In this document: positions 10,176-22,048 of the stretch, one piece after another | Position numbering within the stretch: the stretch's first letter is position 1 | Layout of the letters: every line of letters starts with the position of its first letter | Source: Erigeron canadensis | Lineage: Eukaryota; Streptophyta; Magnoliopsida; Asterales; Asteraceae | NCBI RefSeq assembly: GCF_010389155.1 | Contig: NC_057764.1 | Span: forward strand, 3,472,001 to 3,536,000 | Direction of reading: 5' to 3' | Length of the DNA: 64,000 bases | Program-made: the position numbers and the translations under genes | Notes under the pieces: model-generated | The model's input: the letters and a program-made list of their open reading frames with translations, nothing else | Told to the model about the DNA's origin: nothing | The model's database searches: none

Positions 10176-13100
10176 GAAACCCGGCCCGACCCGCGAAAGC
10201 ATGAAAAGTGGAACCGTGACCCGGCCCGTGAAGGTCCGTGTAACATCCGTCAATTTTGACCATTTGACTTTCCACGTGACTTGACTAATAACTTAAATTA
10301 TTAATGAAAATATTTTTGTTTTGGGACATTATGACCGGTGAGATGCTTAACGGATCAAATTATCGACTTATTATGTGACACCATAACGATGAATTTATGG
10401 ACTAGGTGTGTAGATGGGTCAACCCATGGTTATGACCCAAGACCCATGACCCAACTCTCACACCCTATCCTCCCTCCTATCCATTCATTCACCCACTCTT
10501 CTATTTCTCTCTACCTCCCTCCCAAGAACACACACACACTAACACTCATCTCCTTCTCCTTAAATTACTGCATCGAAAATGGTTGTTTTAAGCTAAATTT
10601 CACAAGAATAATTATCCTTATCATCTTCTAAACAACATATCAAAATTTTGGTTCTTCAAACTTAAGAAATCTTCCATTTAGGGTCAAATTTGGGTTTGAG
10701 CACTTGGTGAAGATTTTGGTAAGTTAAACTCAACCCATAGTCATCATTTTATGTTTATTAACTTGTTTCTAGTTGATTTCAAGCAAATTTGGGTCACAAA
10801 TCGGGTAAAAACGAATTAGGGTTCAATTAGGGTTTGAAATGGGTCAAAATGGATTTGAGCAAGGATTTGATATTATGAACCGAAACTAAGATGTGGGTTA
10901 TGTTTCTTTATGTTTAATTATGTCCAACAATGCACAAAAACGAGTTTTGGATCATCACAGGTCATCTTGGAAATCAAAAATGGGGTTTTGGGGGTGTTTG
11001 GATCGTTTTTGGCTTGCTGAACTCGTGCAGATCTGGGCACATTGCGGGGCAACAACTAGTTGCGGCGCAACTAGACTTTCTGCACTTTTTAATGCGGCGC
11101 AATCATGTAGTTGCGGCGCAACACCTGCATGTTTCTTCCTTGGCAGTTTTCAAACGGTTATAACTTTTGATCCGTAAGTCCAATCGAGTCATATGACCTA
11201 TCGTTGGAATTGAGAGAGAATCTACTTTCTCATGGTAAAATCCTTTTAGGCAGAATCTTCATACATTTCTAAAAATGTCGAGTCAAGTGTCTTGTTCATA
11301 CCCGGGAAAGGCATTGAAGCGTTTGTGGGTTTGTGACTTGACTTGAACTTACTAGACCAACTCGTTTAGGGTTGTTAAAGTTAAAATTGATTGTATTGTG
11401 ATGTACATTGTTAGGTTGTGGACACGTGGCAATCGTTGAACAATTATAGCTCGATATTAACTTGTCGTTTTGCTTGGAAATCAAGGTGAGTTCCGTAGCT
11501 CCCTACTCAATTGAGATTCAGGCTGAAAAGTGTACACATACGTGCTTGTTTGATTGTTTGGTTGATTTGATCGACGTCTTATTGATTGTTTGATTTTTTT
11601 TGTTTGATTTATTGATTGTCTGATTGATGGATGGCTTTGATTGATTGTTCGATGGTTTACACATATGATTGTGATATCCTGATTATTTAGGATAGTCATA
11701 AATACATGGAAGTCGGTTATGCCTTCAAAGGGTTTGAGATGTGGTGGGAAGGTTGCGGGTGACCCTATATATAAGCATCAAGAACCCGTTGAAAGTAGAA
11801 TCCTCCTAAGTGTATGTACATATCGTTTGGTTGGTTTGGATGGTTGATGGACTTGAGATTGAGACATACATGCAAGCATACTTTTCAAACTTTTCAAACT
11901 TGACTTATTGACTTGACCGTTAGTCAACGTTAGATTCAAGTTTATGTGCGCTATATAGTATTACGTGATTAAAAGCTTGTGTGTTTAATATTAAATGATA
12001 AAGATATGTTAAATGATCTTAACTTAAAGTAAAGTTTGAAAGTTAAGTTCTTGTTAGATCATTAAGACTCTCAATAGGAAAGTTAAGCTAAGAAAGTAAC
12101 GTTTAGAAGTTAAGGGACCTAAAATGGAATTTTAGGAGAGGATGGTCAGGGGTACGTTAAGGAGCAATTAGGCGTCCCTAATTGTCACAAATCAGTTCTA
12201 TACGTGTGTAAGAAACCCCAAGCCACTCCCTTCCCTTTTCCATAGCAATTCTTCATCAAATCTCTTCGTTCATTGGTGTTTCGGGCAAGTTTTACTAAGA
12301 ATTCTCATCCTCTTGATCATCTACAGGTAATATAGATGATTTTCCTTTGATTTTGGATGTCATGAGTCAATTAATTAGATTCAAATCTGGTCTTAGGGTT
12401 TGGGTTGGTTTAATTGCAATCCGTTAATCGATTTCGAGTCATTTGTGTGATTAATCGATTGTATGATGATGGTAAATGATTCAAGGATCAATTGGTGTTT
12501 TCAATGAGTGATTTTGGTCTTATTTTAAGAGTATTTGATGTTCATAAGGCCTGGAGTTGTGTTAAAGTCGAATGAGAGTCGAATTAGGTTAAATATGGAA
12601 ATTGTTGATTTGGTCATGAGTCTCGGCGAGGGCACTTTTCCCCTTTGGCGAGATCAATATGGCTAGTATGGGTCTGTAGTTCAATCACGACGAGATCACT
12701 TTTCTCCTCGACGAGATCAAACATGAGAAAGGTCTAAGGTGTGTTTAAGTGTCTAGTTGACTTATATTTCAGTTATTATTGTATCATAGGTTGTCGGGAA
12801 CACTTGTCAACCACGGTAAACTCGATTGTGATTTTTGAGTACTCCATTGAGGTAAGATACATGACTTTTCTCACGCTAGAGGCACACCAAAATGTAGTTT
12901 TCTATAGTTAACTTCTTAATCGGATTATCTTATATGTGTTGGATTTTCCGGGTTATGCGGGAGGTTATATGGGAATGTATATATGTTGAAATGACTTATG
13001 TTGATATGATGACGTTTAAAGTTGAAGTAAGTATATGCATATATCGTATGATGAATAAAATGACGTTGCTATGATATTTTTAAGATGTGTTGTGATGTTG

Positions 13101-14575
13101 ATAATGTTGTTGATATGCCTTAATGTTAACATGTGATGGCTTATATGTGTGACTTAAGTATGTTATGTCTAGTTCACTAGATACACGTAGGAATTGCTAT
13201 GTGTTGTGCACGTTAGTGGGATTAAATGCAAAAGTAGACATGGAACTAATTAGGTAACGATTGTACCTAATGTTAAAGTAAATGTGTGATGTGGGAAACC
13301 GTTCTAGCCTTAGTGTTAGTGTGTAAAAAGTAAGAAAGATATAAATACGTGGGAAATGCTATAGCTAAATATGTGAGATTGACGTGGGAAGTGTTAAGCT
13401 TAACCCATGCTAGTTTATGCCAAGCTAGTACGTACGTGGTCGCTTGAGTGGCTCCTTGTGGCATAGTTACGTGGGACTAGTATTTTTGGTGGAGTTACTA
13501 AACCACCAATGTTAAAAGTATAACGGGATACTATGGAAACGGCATTGCCTTTCCTAAAAGTTAAGACATGGGAAATCGTACTAGTTGTAAAGCTAGTGCG
13601 TAATATGTAAAATGATTAAAGATGTAAGATGTGGGAATAAGTTGATTAAGATAACTATAAGAATATGTTAGAAAGATGTACATGTAATTTAAGACGTGGG
13701 ATTACAATGTGACGTGAGATTTAAGTAAGATATGTTGATATGTGTGATATAATCGTTGATAGGCACAATTAAAAGTAATTACTCTCCATGTGCTAATATG
13801 AATACGTGTGACAAGTTTATGTGTTATATGTCAAGATATGATATGAAGTTACGTCTAAGTGGTAAGTCTATGTTGATATGATATAAGATATTAATTAAGA
13901 TGTGAGTATATGATGATATGATGTATATGTTGGTATGAAATGAAATGTGATGCAATGTGGGAATAGGGAAGTATGGGTTGATCTATGATTGTTGTGGATG
14001 ATATGTGATGTGATTATGTTTTGATAAGTAAAATATGTCGAAGTTTCATGAAAGTAAAATGAAGAATGTTTTATCTAAATGCGTGTATCTTACTTAGCTA
14101 ATACTTGCTTTTATGAAAATGTTGTGTCCTTCATGATAAGCAGGTATGAGCTAGAGATGCGTGTAGCTCGTGAGATGGGTAGAAAATAAAGGAGGATTAG
14201 CATAGACTGTCGAATGCTTAGACTTCCCATAGCCTATGTTTCGGCTACATTATCTACGTTTATGATACATGTAACAATGAATGGCATTTATGTTTGTGCC
14301 AAGACTTAGATTTCATTTATATTGTTTTGATGATGCACTTTAGTAACACCATTTTATGAAAGACACCATCCGTTACGGATAGGAAGGTTTTTAAGTGATC
14401 ATTTTCCGCTACGTTTTAAACGCTGTTTAGCAAAACTTTTTTGAAATTCATGTTTTAAAATGACGGGTGTTACAAGGGTGGTGATTGGGTATTGGATAGG
14501 ATTGGGTCATGGATCAAATGTGGTGATTCATGGGTCATGGGTCGACCCAGGGATCACCCATTTACATTTCTATTT
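10160..14575. mobile_element. Older miniature element split by the LTR-like unit
   Basis: TAGGGATGTGCACGGGTCGA at about 10158-10178 and, reverse-complemented, TAGAAATGTAAATGGGTGAT at about 14554-14574 are similar inverted ends, each followed by GACCC-rich sequence. They bracket the unit at 10239-14474, so the unit seems to have landed in a pre-existing MITE. The pairing is imperfect, and no target duplication of the outer element could be fixed. Confidence 0.4.
10239..14474 (+). mobile_element. Non-coding LTR-like unit of 4.2 kb, probably composite
   Basis: The unit begins TGTAACATCCGTCA and ends TGACGGGTGTTACA, so its ends are 14-bp inverted repeats with the TG..CA of LTRs. No gag or pol frame exists inside. 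Two similar modules follow each other. Module 1 (10239 to about 11880) and module 2 (about 11880-14474) each have TTGAC-rich starts, a pyrimidine-rich leader (10450-10560, 12225-12310), a splice-donor-like GGTAAG/GGTAAT, and then a block with repeated GC-rich words. The left flank GTCCG and right flank AGGGT do not match, so no TSD exists; this fits recombination between two related LTRs. Parts align with the inverted unit at 59226-62746. It could be a fused pair of solo LTRs of a large Gypsy-type or LARD element. Confidence 0.6.
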
Positions 14576-15770
14576 AAATTAAACGTCACATTACGTCTTA
14601 AAACCGATAAATACGTTCACGTAGCTTCGACTAAAATATATACACGTTTCTAGTTCACAATAAATAAATAAATTATTTAAACTAACTTGAACAATAAATC
14701 ATATAACACGTTCGGGTCAATGGTCCAATAATCAAATAAGCACGTTTAATTCATGTTTATTAGAAGTCAAACGAGTCAAAATTTACGAATGTTACATATC
14801 AATTACTTCGTGAATCTTTGTGCATCAATTTAACCATGATCTAAGGATCAAGATCTTGTCTTATTTGTTCTACTTTAATACTTGTTTTACAATACCTAAG
14901 CCCTTTATGTACTTATGTATTGTGTCGTTTACTGCAGTGTAAATCTTTCACGAATAAACTAGCTAGCTGATGACACATATAGCTAAATGGCATTTTAAAC
15001 AAAATATAATAGGTTAGCATCTTTGTAACAATCTCAACACATTATAGAACGATATAAAGCTTCTGTAGAACAGTAACAATTTTCGTAATTTTGTAAACTT
15101 CATCTCTAGTCCTTGCTAGAGATTTTAAACGAAAGTTAAAACTGTTTGAAAAAAAAAAAAAAAAATTGTTCCACATACATCCTAGAGTTAGTAGAGTTAT
15201 TGTAGAATTAGCTACTTTATACTTGACACTAGACTTAAACCGCTTATCATTTGCTACAAGAATAGGATATCGTACCACTGCAGTCAAAATCCGTTTACAT
15301 ACAGCGATACTTATCTTAGACATGTTTTGGTTTTTTCATAGCAACAAATAAAAATCACTTGATAAGAAGACGGAACTGAAACCTGACATGTTAAGATTTC
15401 TATTAGTTGTAATTGTTACTAAAAGGTGTAAGAAATAAAATCCATTTTTAATGAAAGATTTTATATAAAGAATCAGAATATACTTTTTATTATTTGTGTT
15501 TTTTTTCAATCATGAAACGTTAATATAATTAGATCATCCCCTGCAGATATACCTTAATAAGTCAGATATATAGGCAGGTGCACTGTACTCTTAAAGTCTA
15601 GACATATGGTATGGACCAATTTAACTCTGTTTAGATTAATATTAACAAGCTAAGATGAGAAAAACAAATATTAAGTTTCTTATGATAGAAGCTTGTACTA
15701 TGTAAATGATGATGAAGAATACTAATGAGGGTTGTCTGGAAATAGTATCACCATCATCATGAGTAGGACA
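14576..15770. other. Intergenic, no gene seen
   Basis: AT-rich sequence holding only short unsupported frames and a 16-A run near 15150. The last part is the 3' flank of the glutamate receptor gene on the minus strand. Confidence 0.5.
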
Positions 15771-18700
15771 TTAGATATAAGAGGTTGTTTCTACAACGTG
15801 GATGCCATTGGTGTCTGGAGCCTGAGTCGTAGAGAACTCTTGTATTGTATCATGAATTGGAGTCCCTGGTTCAGTAGTGGAAGTATCTTCACCAGGAGAG
15901 AAAGATCCTACTTCTTGATGGTGTACACTTACTGTTGGACTATTGTTATAGCTCTCTGCACTAACTGGTTGAGTTACTGCTGCCTCTACGCTTGTCTTTT
16001 TGGATTTTTCGTCCTTAAACTCATTGAATGTTTTAGCAATAGCAACAATCTTTTGGGTTATTGAATGTTGAGAAGCTATTATTTCTCTGTTTTGATACAA
16101 GAACCTGTGAAAGAAAAACAAGAGGGCGGCGGTTGATGATGCTGCAGTAATGCAAAAAAGACCCTTAAAGCTATCCAGTGATAGCCTATCGGAGGTCAAG
16201 GTGGCCTTATTTTGCTGATCACAACTGGATGAGTCTCCAAACCATTGTTTGGATATGTTCGCTATTTGGTTTTCTGTCACTTGCAGGACTGCTCTAGAAA
16301 CATCATGGACAAGCGGTGATCCTTTTGGAAATGCCTGTATTGGCAGTAGAGTCATTGTCAAATGGCATGAAATGGAATAGAAATGAAACAAATGAAATCA
16401 AATAAATGAAACTTACAAAACCAAAGCCTGCAGTTTTATAGATGGGACCGGTCATGGTATACTTGGTACAGTATTTAGCCAAGAAAACTCTGATATAAGG
16501 GATCTCATCCATAATCGCAGTAACTCCTCCGTTTTGACTTCCTGTTTGGAGGGCGTTGTCATATTGCTCAAAGCTCAAGTTTCTCAAATTGCTATCCTCG
16601 AAACCCATCTTTTTCAACGTATCAACGACAAACGAACCATCTTGGTACCCTATTAAATCACCTCTTTTCATGATCTCATAGATATCAGTATAAGCAGGCT
16701 GAAGTTGTTGTACGGTTAACATGGATGTCAAACTTGCTGTATAGCTGGAAGTCAGCACGAGCACCACAAACACCCACACGATCACCACAAATCTTGATAA
16801 GTTGCTTATCAACTTCTCCCCTGCATAATTCATTTTCTAGTTCTTTAACAACCAAATTAGTAATTTGAAGTGGTGTGTTTATGATGATACATACTTACTG
16901 TGGGCAAAAACGAGAGTGGAGAAAGAAAACCACAATGTCGTTCCAATTTGTTCACCAGGGGGCCCTCGGAATTCCATGTTTATATGATGCTCGAGAACCC
17001 ATATGACTAATCCTGTGTACAAGAAAAACCATCCTGTTGTTACCCAAAGCTTATCATCTAAGGGTCTGAGAAAGATCCATGGACTCTTTCTCTCATCTTT
17101 GATTTGAACAACCAGTGAAATGCCTGCCTCAGTGTATGGCAATGTGAAATCAACATAATCTGCACGCTTTGCAAGGATTGTAACATCTCCAGCCACCGCA
17201 TCGAACTTCTGTTGCATTAATTAGGATCAATGTGAGAAACCAATTCTAATGTGTATAATAAATTCTCAAAAACCTGTGCAAAGTATCCATTTGATTACCC
17301 CAACAGAAAGATTGCGAACAAGATCGTTATAACTTCCTGCTAGTCTCTTGCCATCTGGAGTAACAAAAGGTATGAATTCGCGTTTGACTGCATAAGGTAA
17401 TGCATCCATAACTGCATTAAAAACATCCACGCAGAAACCTGTGACTATAACTTGTCCGGTTTTGGGGTCAGTGTTAGCATCAACGAACTGAACAGGCCCA
17501 CCTTTTGCTGGAACCCCGACTCTTAACTTGTTTACGTTGCTAGTTGGCATCTCCCAGCCTTTTGGGAGGACATGAGTGTCTCCGGGCCATGTGATAGCCC
17601 TGAGACCCTTTGTTTGATTATCCAGCTTCTTTGAGAGGCCAAATTCAGATGTCCAAAACCCAATATGTTTTTCACCGGTCCCAAATATGTTCACTATTTG
17701 GTACACCGAGGATTGTAGCTGTCCATCAACAACATTAAAGTCGCCACTGATCCCATCAAATCTAAAGTCTCGGATAAATGGAAGAAGCCTTGATCCCATA
17801 TCTGAAGTACCAATGGCATCTAAATCCGTAGCTGATTCCCGCCCTCCTTGTTCAAAAGTAAGATTCGTAACCCCATTCCCGACCTTCTCCAACGCCCTTG
17901 CTAGACCATAAACAGAATCGTATCCCCATATCCCAAACATATCTAATTTTGTCACTTCATCTTGTGGGTTCCTTCTCTGGAATTCCCTTTTCCATCTTTT
18001 CTCAAAGTCGATCAACTCCTTTGACCTGGGAATATACGACTTCACACCTAGTACTCCTTGCATCGAGTCTATATCTGTTGAATCCAACGTATGCAATTGG
18101 ATCATCAGCACTTCGGTTATGATCCAAACGTATCCTTCTTCCATCATTCCTGCTTCATTCACTTTCTTGAAAAACCGTGAAGCCAAGGCTGGCAAGGCAT
18201 GAATAACAAAAACCCGAGTCTGCATTGTCTTTAGCTTATAAAGCTCTTGAAGGATCCAGTCATCTGAAACCAAAGGATGTATGATAGATCGATACATAAT
18301 CCTCACGTTAATATCAAGCATGGCATCAGATAAATACGGATCAAGGCCTCTTCCATATTCACCGTCTTCATAAACAAACACAACTTGCCTCCAACTAAAG
18401 TTATTAATCAATTCTGCTATCGCTTTGAGTTGTGACGAAGAATTGTGAGCTGAACGTATAAAGTAAATGTTGTCTTTTGGGGAAAGAGAAGGGCTTGTGG
18501 CAGGCGAGATAATAGGAACCTTAGACGTGCTGCCAATATCGATCACAAAATCTGCTTGTGAGGATGTCTGGGGTCCAAGAATCGCCACGACTTGGACATT
18601 TTTCAAGAGGTCAATGGCTGCAGACGTAGCTCGGACGTTGTCTTGTTTGGAATCACGAAAGTAAGGCTGAATCATGGTGGTGTAGTTGTCGTGTTTCTCA

Positions 18701-18870
18701 TAGAAATCGTGTATGGCCATTGAAATGCAAGTGCTGCCCATTTTACCAACGCTGGTTTCCATATCTAGAATCACTCCTACTGGTATGCTTCTTTTTCCAT
18801 TTACTAATAAACAGATGACCAAACTTATGAATACAACAAAAAGTAGCATATAATCACACTTATTCTCCAT
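15771..18870 (-). CDS. GLR: Glutamate receptor-like cation channel (plant GLR)
   Basis: Four exons (17299-18870, 16899-17208, 16417-16820, 15771-16334) join with exact GT-AG sites into 949 residues, the usual GLR length. Residues 1-25 are a signal peptide. An amino-terminal Venus-flytrap domain (PVGVILD...YGRGLDPYL) extends to about 400. Ligand-binding half S1 starts near 448 (KLRVGVP, TGFCVDVF) and has Arg539 in LAKRADYVDFTLPYTEAG. M1 is near 578-597, the pore loop near 612-626 (WFSFSTLVFAHREK), and M3 near 638-662 with SYTASLTS, the plant form of the gating motif. S2 follows, and M4 is near 819-842. The tail is Ser/Thr-rich and probably cytosolic. Such channels gate Ca2+ entry on amino-acid binding. 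Exon count and sequence fit the GLR2-like clade, but the subgroup is inferred. A decayed copy lies just upstream. Confidence 0.95.
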
Positions 18871-18894
18871 TTGCTACCAACTTAGAAATGTGTT

Positions 18895-18935
18895 TGCTTC
18901 TTTCTTTCTTTCTTTTTTTTTCTTTCTTTTTGGAT
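18895..18935. repeat. CT/TTTC microsatellite in the 5' flank of the GLR gene
   Basis: TTCTTTCTTTCTTTC followed by a T run and CTTTCTTTC lies 25-65 bp upstream of the GLR start codon (GA-rich in the sense strand). It may be in the 5' UTR. Confidence 0.7.
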
Positions 18936-19359
18936 GAACAAAGAGAGACTAAAGCCTGATGGGTGCTAATTTATTAAAGATTAATTTGTTGAATATTCAT
19001 TATTTGATCGGGTCAACCCTTTTGTGAGTTGTATCTTTGATATGCCAACGACCCATTTGATGTAGTTTTTATGCACTTTCTATTATTGTATGATTTATAA
19101 GCAAGATTGATAAGTAATTATTATTTTATGATTAGAATATAATACTAAGAGTTAGTCATACCATTAGACTGAAAAAATATGTTACATTAACGTCATACTA
19201 ACTAACACAATAAAGTTTTATATTGCAGATGATGGATGACATTTGCATTTGCTAGTTAAGGAAGTAGTTTTTTTTATTGAACCTGTATTTTCATAATAAT
19301 TAAACTGAGAATCTTGACTTGAAAAGGTCTAGTAGCTAGAAATTGTACTTTCATTAGAT
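18936..19359. other. Upstream flank of GLR, no gene seen
   Basis: AT-rich sequence that probably contains the GLR promoter. No clear elements could be assigned. Confidence 0.4.
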
Positions 19360-19572
19360 AATTTTGTGATTGATACTAAAGTTAAATATGGATTGAATAA
19401 GGTGGTTAATTATGCTAATATTCTTGCTGATGTTCTTGGTTAAACTACTATAGTTTTGAATAAGACTGTTAAACCTACTAAAGATAATAAGTGCAGTGAA
19501 TGAAGAAATGGAAGCCTTATATAAAAGTCATACTCGAGTGATTACTGATTTACCGATTGATGGGAAAAAAAT
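19360..19572 (+). mobile_element. Ty1/copia pol fragment (region just before reverse transcriptase)
   Basis: The frame NFVIDTKVKYGLNKVVNYANILADVLG, then after a stop TTIVLNKTVKPTKDNK, then in a second frame VNEEMEALYKSHTRVITDLPIDGKK, matches the stretch before the copia reverse transcriptase, where the usual text is NEEMEAL..N.TW.I.DLP. It has at least one stop and one frameshift. It abuts the GLR pseudogene and runs on the opposite strand. Confidence 0.75.
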
Positions 19573-19576
19573 ACAA

Positions 19577-20356
19577 TTAACTGATGTATGGGATCTCACA
19601 TACACGATAACCACAAATCTGAATAAGTTGCTCATTAACTTCTCCCTTGCCAAAAGCCAAATTTCTTAGTAATCGAATCAGGGTTTATAGTTTATATAGT
19701 AAGTAAATAGGTTAACTTACTGTCAGAAAAAAAAATTGCGTGGAGAAGGAAAACCAAAAGATCATTCAGACTTGTTTATGAGGTGGGCCTCGGAATTCTT
19801 GGTTTATATGAAGCTCCAAAATCCATACCACAAAGCCCTTTGTATATGAAAAATGCTCCAATTGTTCTCCAAAGCTCATCCTTGATCCGAACAATCATTG
19901 CAGTACCAGAAATGTGAAGTCAACATAACTCGAACGATTTGCCAGTAATGTAATGACCACGCCCACTATGTCATATGCCTGTTCCATTATCAAGGACAAG
20001 CTAGCATTACTAAACAAACTTTTAAAAACCAGTTTCTAAAAGAAGGGTAATTTAGAGAAATGAAGTTATATATATCGGATTAGCCCATATGAGAGACTGT
20101 GAAGAAGGTCACTGTAGGTTCCTGCAGGTCTCATTCCATCTGGAGTAACATTAACAAACGGTATGAATTCGTGTTTGACAGCATAAGGCAGAGCACTAAT
20201 GACTGATTTAAAAACGTCCGTGCAGAAACCAGTCACAACAACTTGATTGGTTTGAGAGGGTCCGTGCCCTGCCTTTGCTGAAACCAGAACTCTTAACTTG
20301 GGATGTTCTGTATTTGTTATAATCCATCCACCTGCTGGTTCTGAGGTTAAAACCAT
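19577..20356 (-). pseudogene. Truncated, decayed glutamate receptor-like copy
   Basis: The minus-strand frame 20356-20066 reads LRVLVSAKAG, VVVTGFCTDVFKSVISALPYAVKHEFIPFV and a SYSDLL-like end, colinear with the end of exon 1 of the adjacent GLR. The next block (19985-19720) matches GLR exon 2 (AYDIVGVVITLLANRSSYVDFTF...) with a deleted segment, frameshifts and a stop. The last block (19640-19577) matches the start of exon 3 (REKLMSNLFRFVVIVYV) and ends at the copia fragment. The amino-terminal domain, most of M3, S2 and M4 are gone. It is a tandem duplicate remnant of the 15771-18870 gene in the same orientation. Confidence 0.88.
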
Positions 20357-21095
20357 AATTGATACTTTGTAAATAAATTCGAATTTTGTACCGAGTTTAG
20401 TTGTGTTTCAAAAATAAAAAAAAATTTTAAAAAAATAATCGTTGATTGGCTTGGGTCCCAACCCAATTAAAAGATACAGATAACAATCACTTTGAGATTA
20501 CACAAACACAGTATGGCCGGCCAGTTACATTCTTGAACTCATCATAATTAGAAAGTCCAATCGATAAGGATGATTAGCTACTTCGGGTGAAAATCGAGCC
20601 AAGCTGTTTTCGAGCTACTCGAACTCGGGCTCGTTTAAACTCAGGTTCGTATTTAACTATTTCGAGCTCGATCCGAGATTGAACTCGAGTTGTTAAACGA
20701 CCGAGTAAAAAAAATAACTTTCTAAAAATACTTATTAGTATCATGTTAATATCATTTAACTGGAGTCGAACGAGCTTAATGAGCTACTCGAGCCTTCCAT
20801 GACATAATTAAAATTACTTATTAAGTTATTATATATCATGTTAATAAAAAGCATATTAAAATCGAAAAATCATCAAATTATATGAAATACACTTTTAACA
20901 AAAGGTAACAAACTTAAAGATAAATTTGAAAAAATATTATAAATGCAATATACGGATATGTTTGGAAAACAAATCGGCGGGGTATTCGTTAACAAAACTC
21001 ATATTATGCGGAGGAGTATTATAATATTCTAGTAATTAGTAGTTGTATATCCAGTCGAAGTTGTTGTATCTAAAAAGTAAAAACCAAAACCAACC
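20357..21095. other. Intergenic with a repeat fragment
   Basis: The stretch 20585-20800 is dense in CGAGCTCGA-like words (TTTCGAGCTACTCGAACTCG, GAGCTACTCGAGCC), typical of hAT-like plant miniatures. The rest is AT-rich and without genes. The 5' end of the next gene lies near 21060. Confidence 0.5.
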
Positions 21096-21301
21096 ATGGA
21101 ATCCGATTCAAGCAGTACTATAGTTGTGGATGCCGTAAGAGCCGAACAAGAAAATCAAGCAACGCCCGCTGATCATCCACAGCTAGTGAGTTTCGAAACG
21201 ATTACCTTTTTTTTTAATTTTTTTCGTCTTTTCTTTTTCCGTTTTTGTTTAAAAGTTATAGGTTTTGTTTTTCTTGGTATTTCAGGTTGGGATGTTACTT
21301 T

Positions 21302-22032
21302 TGTTGGAGTGTGATCATGTTGATTATAAATTGTATGTTCGGAAATAATTTAAGCCTACGGGGTCACACGAAATGACACAGTAACTCTATATTATTAATT
21401 AGTATATTAAAGTAATATATTAATTAAAATGTAGTCACAAACGATTAATTAAACTAATTAAAAGATTAATTGGATTTAATTAATTAAAGAGGAGGTGTTT
21501 GATTAAAATTAGGAATTAGAGTTGTTTCCTAATTTTAAACCATAGGGGCCGAAAATTTGAAGGGTTCTAGAACCTTTTAGATTGTTTGTCCACCAAAGTA
21601 AAAACCCTTACATATTAGCCTATAAATAGAGGGCTAATTCCAATGGTTTTATACACACAATTTGCAAAGCAAAATTCTCTTCTCTCCCTATTTTGGTTCG
21701 ACCGAAACACCCCTTCACAAAGGGTTTTCGGTTTTAGCTAGGAAAACAATTAGGTTTTCGGGTTTAGCTAGGTTATCGGTTTTGAGGGTCTAAGCAAAGG
21801 GTTGTTTGGTTTGTGATTCAGGTACTAGCATACAATATATGGGGTGTCTAGTGTGCGATCGTAGAGGGGTTTTACTTTAAACCCTAACTCATCATAATAA
21901 TACTATAATTATTATTTGAAAGCTTTGTTAAAAGGTACACGTCTCAATTCTCTTCTTTGTTAGTTAATTTGATTACATATTTGTTTTGATTCTTCCGTTG
22001 CGTACTCGTGATTAGATGCATACATTCTAACA
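21302..22032 (+). repeat. 5' LTR of the copia element
   Basis: 731 bp, TG..CA. It holds CCTATAAATAGAGG (TATA-like, near 21620), followed by the presumed start region and GGTTTTCGG repeats. Compared with the 3' LTR it keeps about 20 bp (ACACACAATTTGCAAAGCAA) that are missing there. Confidence 0.95.
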
Positions 22033-22048
22033 GTGGTATCACGAGCCA
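22033..22048 (+). promoter_or_regulatory. Primer-binding site for reverse transcription
   Basis: GTGGTATCACGAGCC directly follows the 5' LTR. It is the usual plant copia site TGGTATCAGAGC, complementary to the initiator methionine tRNA 3' end, with one extra base. Confidence 0.75.

Noticed and set aside
15144..15351. Small genes around the A16 run near 15150
   Set aside because: No motif, frames on both strands overlap, composition is like the flanks.
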